From the NCBI RefSeq assembly GCF_000292245.2, contig NZ_ALPT02000058.1, positions 1 through 27,238 on the forward strand: 27,238 nt of DNA, written 5' to 3'. The notes beneath the pieces were generated by a model. It worked only from the letters and a program-made list of their open reading frames with translations. It searched no databases and was not told where the DNA came from. Each line of letters starts with the position of its first letter. Position 1 is the stretch's first letter. The position numbers and the translations under genes were made by a program. The DNA is from Alkalihalobacillus alcalophilus ATCC 27647 = CGMCC 1.3604. GTDB taxonomy: Bacteria > Bacillota > Bacilli > Bacillales > Bacillaceae_D. Of the stretch, positions 24,315 through 27,238 are shown piece after piece.

Positions 24315-24929
24315 TTACACTTTCAGCATCAATTGTAATGCTTTTCTTATGTAAGCATCTGTTGCTAACTGTTCCTTCTCTAGCAATGGCCGTACTTTCT
24401 TGAGTTCCTTTTCGACATATCCAAGAGCTCTTAATGCTTCAAATGCTTCCTCCAATGCCTCATTGTCTTTTCTCACTTTCACGAGCTTATTTTCATCCAC
24501 AGTGCTCGGTTGTAGTAATGAAACAGTAAACTCCTCAAGTTTTCCTTTTAAATCTAAAATCATTTGTCTCGCCGTCTTCTTTCCAACACCTGGAAACTTA
24601 ACTAAAAACGCTTCATCTTCTCCTTCAATCGCATCGACAACATGTTCCGGTTGCCCTGACGCTAAAATGGCTAATGCTCCTTTTGGGCCAATCCCAGAGA
24701 CATTCAAAAGCTTCTCAAATAAATTCCGTTCTTGTTTCGACTGAAATCCGTATAAACGAATTAAATCCTCTTTTACATATTGATACGTAAAAACCTTCAC
24801 TTCATTATCCATTTCCTTTTCAAACACATATGGATTTGGGCAAAACAATTGATACCCTAAACCATGATGATCAACTACTAAGTATTGCGTTTCAACTGCC
24901 ACTAATTTTCCGGTTACATATTCAATCAC
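24315..24929 (-). CDS. ruvA: Holliday junction DNA-binding protein RuvA
   Basis: Tetramer that grips Holliday junctions and loads RuvB. I chose the GTG at 24929 because GAGGAGAG lies eight bases before it and the N-terminus then reads (M)IEYVTGKLVAVE as in other RuvA; an upstream TTG overlaps the ribosome site. The 204 residues comprise an OB domain (1-62), two helix-hairpin-helix motifs (LLNVSGIGPKGALAIL, about 72-87; LVKFPGVGKKTARQMI, about 106-121) and the flexible C-terminal RuvB-binding domain (ALEEAFEALRALGYVEKEL). A LexA-like box precedes it. Confidence 0.97.
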   Translation of the reverse strand: MIEYVTGKLVAVETQYLVVDHHGLGYQLFCPNPYVFEKEMDNEVKVFTYQYVKEDLIRLYGFQSKQERNLFEKLLNVSGIGPKGALAILASGQPEHVVDAIEGEDEAFLVKFPGVGKKTARQMILDLKGKLEEFTVSLLQPSTVDENKLVKVRKDNEALEEAFEALRALGYVEKELKKVRPLLEKEQLATDAYIRKALQLMLKV

Positions 24930-24950
24930 GAAATAAACTCTCCTCAAGTA

Positions 24951-24994
24951 CGAACATTTATTTCTATTTTATCACACTAAGGCTGTGACGTCAT
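24951..24994 (-). promoter_or_regulatory. Candidate ruvA promoter with LexA-like box
   Basis: Minus strand: ATGACG (24994-24989), 17 bases, extended -10 TGATAAAAT (TAAAAT at 24971-24966), start near 24959. The plus strand reads CGAACATTTATTTC at 24951-24964, 12 of 14 positions of the Bacillus LexA (DinR) consensus CGAACRNRYGTTYC, placed across the likely start. ruvAB belongs to the SOS regulon in B. subtilis, so LexA repression is plausible, but the second half-site is weak. Confidence 0.5.
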
Positions 24995-24997
24995 AGC

Positions 24998-25035
24998 ATT
25001 TAAGCAAGGAGAGAAAGTAGCCTCCTTACTTAAAT
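24998..25035 (-). other. Stable hairpin upstream of ruvA
   Basis: ATTTAAGCAAGGAG (24998-25011) and CTCCTTACTTAAAT (25022-25035) are 14-bp arms. The one non-complementary position is a C-A mismatch in plus-strand RNA but a G-U pair in minus-strand RNA. No U run follows, so it is not a standard terminator; a second weak hairpin CCTCA/TGAGG at about 25079-25105 may end bofC. Confidence 0.5.
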
Positions 25036-25130
25036 ACAGATATTATGTACAGTTTAATTCCAGCAAAAACAAACAACCTCAAAAAAATCATCATTGACTT
25101 CCTGAGGCCCTTTTTTGGAACAGAATGCAG

Positions 25131-25689
25131 TTATACACCAGCTTTTTCAAGGTTTTTTAACACATCTAAAATTTGTTTATATTGTTCTTTATTTTCAATA
25201 CGAATGCCTTCTTTTAGTTCATGCTGTTGATACGTTTCTAATTTTTCTGTGTCAATTTGAAAAAAGGATTGGATGATTTGTTCCTCCTCTGGTTTTCCTT
25301 CAAACATTTGTAAATAACCATTTTCTGAGAGGCCAAAATAACCATTAATTTTAACAATAGGTGATATATCATCGATTTCCATCCGAAATAAAATTTCTTC
25401 TTGATTTTGATTAATAAGCTCCCATTCATCATAATGTGCCCAGAAATCTTCTACAGACCAAATTGTCTCCTCAATCGCTTCTTCACTTTTTCCACCATCT
25501 AAATAAATACGTTCTAATTTGACATTCATTGTAAGTGGTGCAAACGCTCCAACATTTTCTGTCTCTGATTTTTTTTACAGATTCATCTGCGTCCCCTTGT
25601 AAATAAAAGATCGTGCTCACCATTATGACGATCAGGAATAAGATGATCGGATATTCTTTCTTTGTGGTTAAATATTTCATTACCTTCAT
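25131..25689 (-). pseudogene. bofC: bofC (forespore checkpoint protein), one-base frameshift
   Basis: BofC restrains the SpoIVB protease, and so sigma-K activation, until engulfment signals arrive. The N-terminal part starts at ATG 25689 (MKVMKYLTTKK) with one membrane helix or signal anchor (about 14-31) and stops being BofC-like after DADESVKK. The C-terminal part continues in another frame as SETENVGAFAPLTMNVKLER...YLDGGKSEEA to the stop at 25131. The switch coincides with a run of eight A (25576-25569). Seven A would join the halves into one protein of about 185 residues, close to known BofC. It may be a true mutation, slippage-corrected expression, or a sequencing error. An internal ATG at 25529 gives an anchorless 132-residue frame. 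Confidence 0.8.
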
Positions 25690-25724
25690 TATTTTTCACC
25701 CAACCTGATTCACTAATTTATAAA

Positions 25725-25770
25725 TATAAAAAAGAACCACTTATGGGTTCATCGTTCCCATAAATGGTTC
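25725..25770 (-). terminator. Terminator after the YhcN/YlaJ-type lipoprotein gene
   Basis: Minus-strand RNA: GAACCATTTATGGG (25770-25757) pairs with CCCATAAGTGGTTC (25747-25734) over 14 positions (one wobble), followed by a U run. It lies about 40 bases after the lipoprotein stop. Confidence 0.92.
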
Positions 25771-25812
25771 CATTCATTCATTTTACTTCAATTAAATCGA
25801 AAGGTCGTTAGA

Positions 25813-26736
25813 TTAACGTGAGCGTTCAAAAGGTCTTTGGACAGCACGTCCAAGATCGCGAATCATATCTTCAAAAGTCGCTCCTATTTCTTCAAAGGCA
25901 GCACCTGAACGAAGTTGATTATCCATTGTTTCTACTCGGCCATACATTTCTTTATCAGATACTACGTGGACATCTTTATCATTTGAAAGACCTTGGACTG
26001 TTCGTTTGATTTTAGACTCAAGACCATCTGCATGACTATCTACATCTACAGCGACAACAATTTTATTTTCATGAACAATTACATGAGCATCATCGACTCC
26101 ATCAATCGCTTCAACATGTTTAGCAATTTTTGATGCTGTTTGACCATCGTAATTACTATGGTAATTCGCCGCTTGGAATCCAGTACGGTTCATCGTATGA
26201 GAGCGCCCAATGGATTGATTCCCACGGAAATTCTGCACATTTACGCCACCATGATGTCGAGACCTAGACTGAACCCCGAAATTGCGGTCCGTTAAACGTC
26301 TTTTTAAGACACCATTTTCATCAACCATACGTGCACGGTCATTACCTGTTATCCCCTGATTCCAAAAACCACTTCGTCTATCATGGTGACCAATTTGATT
26401 ATTTTCCATCCCAAATGGGCTAGCACCAAATGACCTTGGCCCGTAAGTACCGACACGGTTCGTCGGTGCTTTACTTGAACCAAATTCTGAAGCCCCATAA
26501 TAACCGTTATTTTGAAAATTGTAACTACGCTCCGTACGGTTATGACGATTATTCGTAAACATATCTGTTACGGGCCCTTCAGCACCATAGTTATTAACCT
26601 GGTGTCTCGTCCCACTCATTTCAACCCCTGTAACAGAATGGTTTCTCATTGTCCCTGCTTGATCCGCTTGATTACAAGCGACTAAACTACTTGCTAACAT
26701 TAATGTAGATGCAACGGTTAAAGCTATTTTCTTCAT
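25813..26736 (-). CDS. YhcN/YlaJ-family sporulation lipoprotein (CoxA-like)
   Basis: 307 residues with a lipoprotein signal: basic start, hydrophobic core, lipobox SLVAC with Cys21. Residues about 25-190 are low-complexity, rich in Asn, Gly, Arg and His (RHHGGVNVQNFRGNQSIGRS). The C-terminal domain (about 195-300) carries the family pattern ASKIAKHVEAIDGVDDAHV...IVVAVDVD and KIKRTVQGL...VHVVSD. Such lipoproteins are made during sporulation and found in the spore envelope; CoxA (YrbB), its likely counterpart near bofC in B. subtilis, is a cortex-associated protein. The ribosome site AAAGGGGG lies about nine bases before the ATG. Which family member it is remains inferred from position. Confidence 0.82.
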   Translation of the reverse strand: MKKIALTVASTLMLASSLVACNQADQAGTMRNHSVTGVEMSGTRHQVNNYGAEGPVTDMFTNNRHNRTERSYNFQNNGYYGASEFGSSKAPTNRVGTYGPRSFGASPFGMENNQIGHHDRRSGFWNQGITGNDRARMVDENGVLKRRLTDRNFGVQSRSRHHGGVNVQNFRGNQSIGRSHTMNRTGFQAANYHSNYDGQTASKIAKHVEAIDGVDDAHVIVHENKIVVAVDVDSHADGLESKIKRTVQGLSNDKDVHVVSDKEMYGRVETMDNQLRSGAAFEEIGATFEDMIRDLGRAVQRPFERSR

Positions 26737-26870
26737 ATTTGAAAGCCCCCTTTCGTTTATTATGGTGGCTTTTTCGAATTGCTTTTAGTCTGTTACATCT
26801 TGAGTGACATGCCGATTATTCCCTTGGATTAGCAAGATTTTAATCAAAAGTGTTCTTTTACCAAAAGAAA

Positions 26871-27238
26871 CGGACGCTAATTTTGCTTCATCCCAATTTT
26901 CATTACCAATCACGCTTTATTCGCACCCTACTTTGGCTTCACCTCAATTTTCATTACCAATCACACTTTATTCGCACCCTAATTTGGCTTCACCTCAATT
27001 TTCATTACCAATCACGCTTTATTCGCACCCTAATTTGGCTTCACCTCAATTTTCATTACCAATCACGCTTTATTCGCACCCTAATTTGGCTTCACCTCAA
27101 TTTTCATTACCAATCACACTTTATTCGCACTCTAATTTGGCTTCACCTCAATTTTCATTACCAATCACGCTTTATTCGCATCCTAATTTTGCTTCATCCC
27201 AATTTTCATGCCAATCACACTTTATTCGCACTCTAATT
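26871..27238. repeat. Tandem array of 51-bp units (continues past the edge)
   Basis: Seven consecutive units start at 26894, 26945, 26996, 27047, 27098, 27149 and 27200, each beginning CAATTTTCATTACCAATCAC and continuing GCTTTATTCGCACCCTAATT with few substitutions; a partial unit (26871-26893) precedes, and the last has a 3-bp deletion. There are no spacers, so it is not a CRISPR. Because 51 is a multiple of three, plus-strand frames stay open (17-residue periodic peptides), but there is no ribosome site. The stretch 26737-26870 between the lipoprotein start and the array shows no gene. Confidence 0.92.

Noticed and set aside
26850..27236. Plus-strand open frame of 128 codons with 17-residue repeats
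   Set aside because: It is the in-frame reading of the 51-bp tandem array; there is no ribosome site, another plus frame is also open, and substitutions favour no frame.
26894..27238. Possible CRISPR array
   Set aside because: Units are contiguous 51-bp copies with no unique spacers, and no cas genes are nearby.

Overview
The window looks like chromosome of a low-GC, endospore-forming Bacillaceae, probably related to the alkaliphilic Bacillus/Alkalihalobacillus group. Three things support this: sporulation genes (spoVB, bofC, a YhcN/YlaJ-type lipoprotein), AGGAGG-type ribosome sites with frequent GTG starts, and a gene order matching from memory the Bacillus subtilis stretch coxA-bofC-ruvAB-queA-tgt-yajC-yrzE-yrbG-spoVB-comN-secDF-yrvD-recJ-apt-relA-dtd-yrzK-hisS-aspS. 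Almost everything is on the minus strand, so transcription mostly runs from high to low coordinates. The species call is inference.

Right to left along transcription: a tandem array of 51-bp units (26871 to the edge); a sporulation lipoprotein with a strong terminator; bofC, apparently broken by a one-base shift in an A8 tract; ruvA-ruvB-DUF2905 gene-queA, with a candidate LexA box before ruvA; three tandem 122-bp palindromic repeats; tgt and yajC. Two plus-strand genes (a YrzE-type membrane protein and spoVB) flank a minus-strand DUF421 membrane protein. Then come comN, a pair of 131-bp direct repeats, secD and secF (separate overlapping genes), a 1-kb gene-free stretch with two inverted copies of a structured Bacillaceae repeat, a LapA-domain gene, recJ-apt, relA-dtd, a 58-residue HTH-like protein and hisS-aspS. 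After that come a homoserine dehydrogenase gene, a small plus-strand gene and the 5' part of an IS4-family transposase cut by the left edge.

Two riboswitches are clear. A T-box with a CAC (His) specifier, its own promoter and a strong terminator precedes hisS-aspS. A SAM-I (S-box) riboswitch with promoter and terminator precedes hom. The housekeeping genes cover tRNA charging and proofreading (hisS, aspS, dtd), queuosine modification (queA, tgt), recombination (ruvAB, recJ), secretion (secD, secF, yajC), purine salvage and stringent response (apt, relA), competence control (comN) and sporulation.

I found no convincing new protein system. The least explained material is the intergenic DNA: four unrelated repeat families sit at gene junctions. 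In two of them the paired arms change together between copies, and in a third a change keeps pairing only in the minus-strand RNA. These are the best candidates for uncharacterised structured RNA or mobile palindromic elements.
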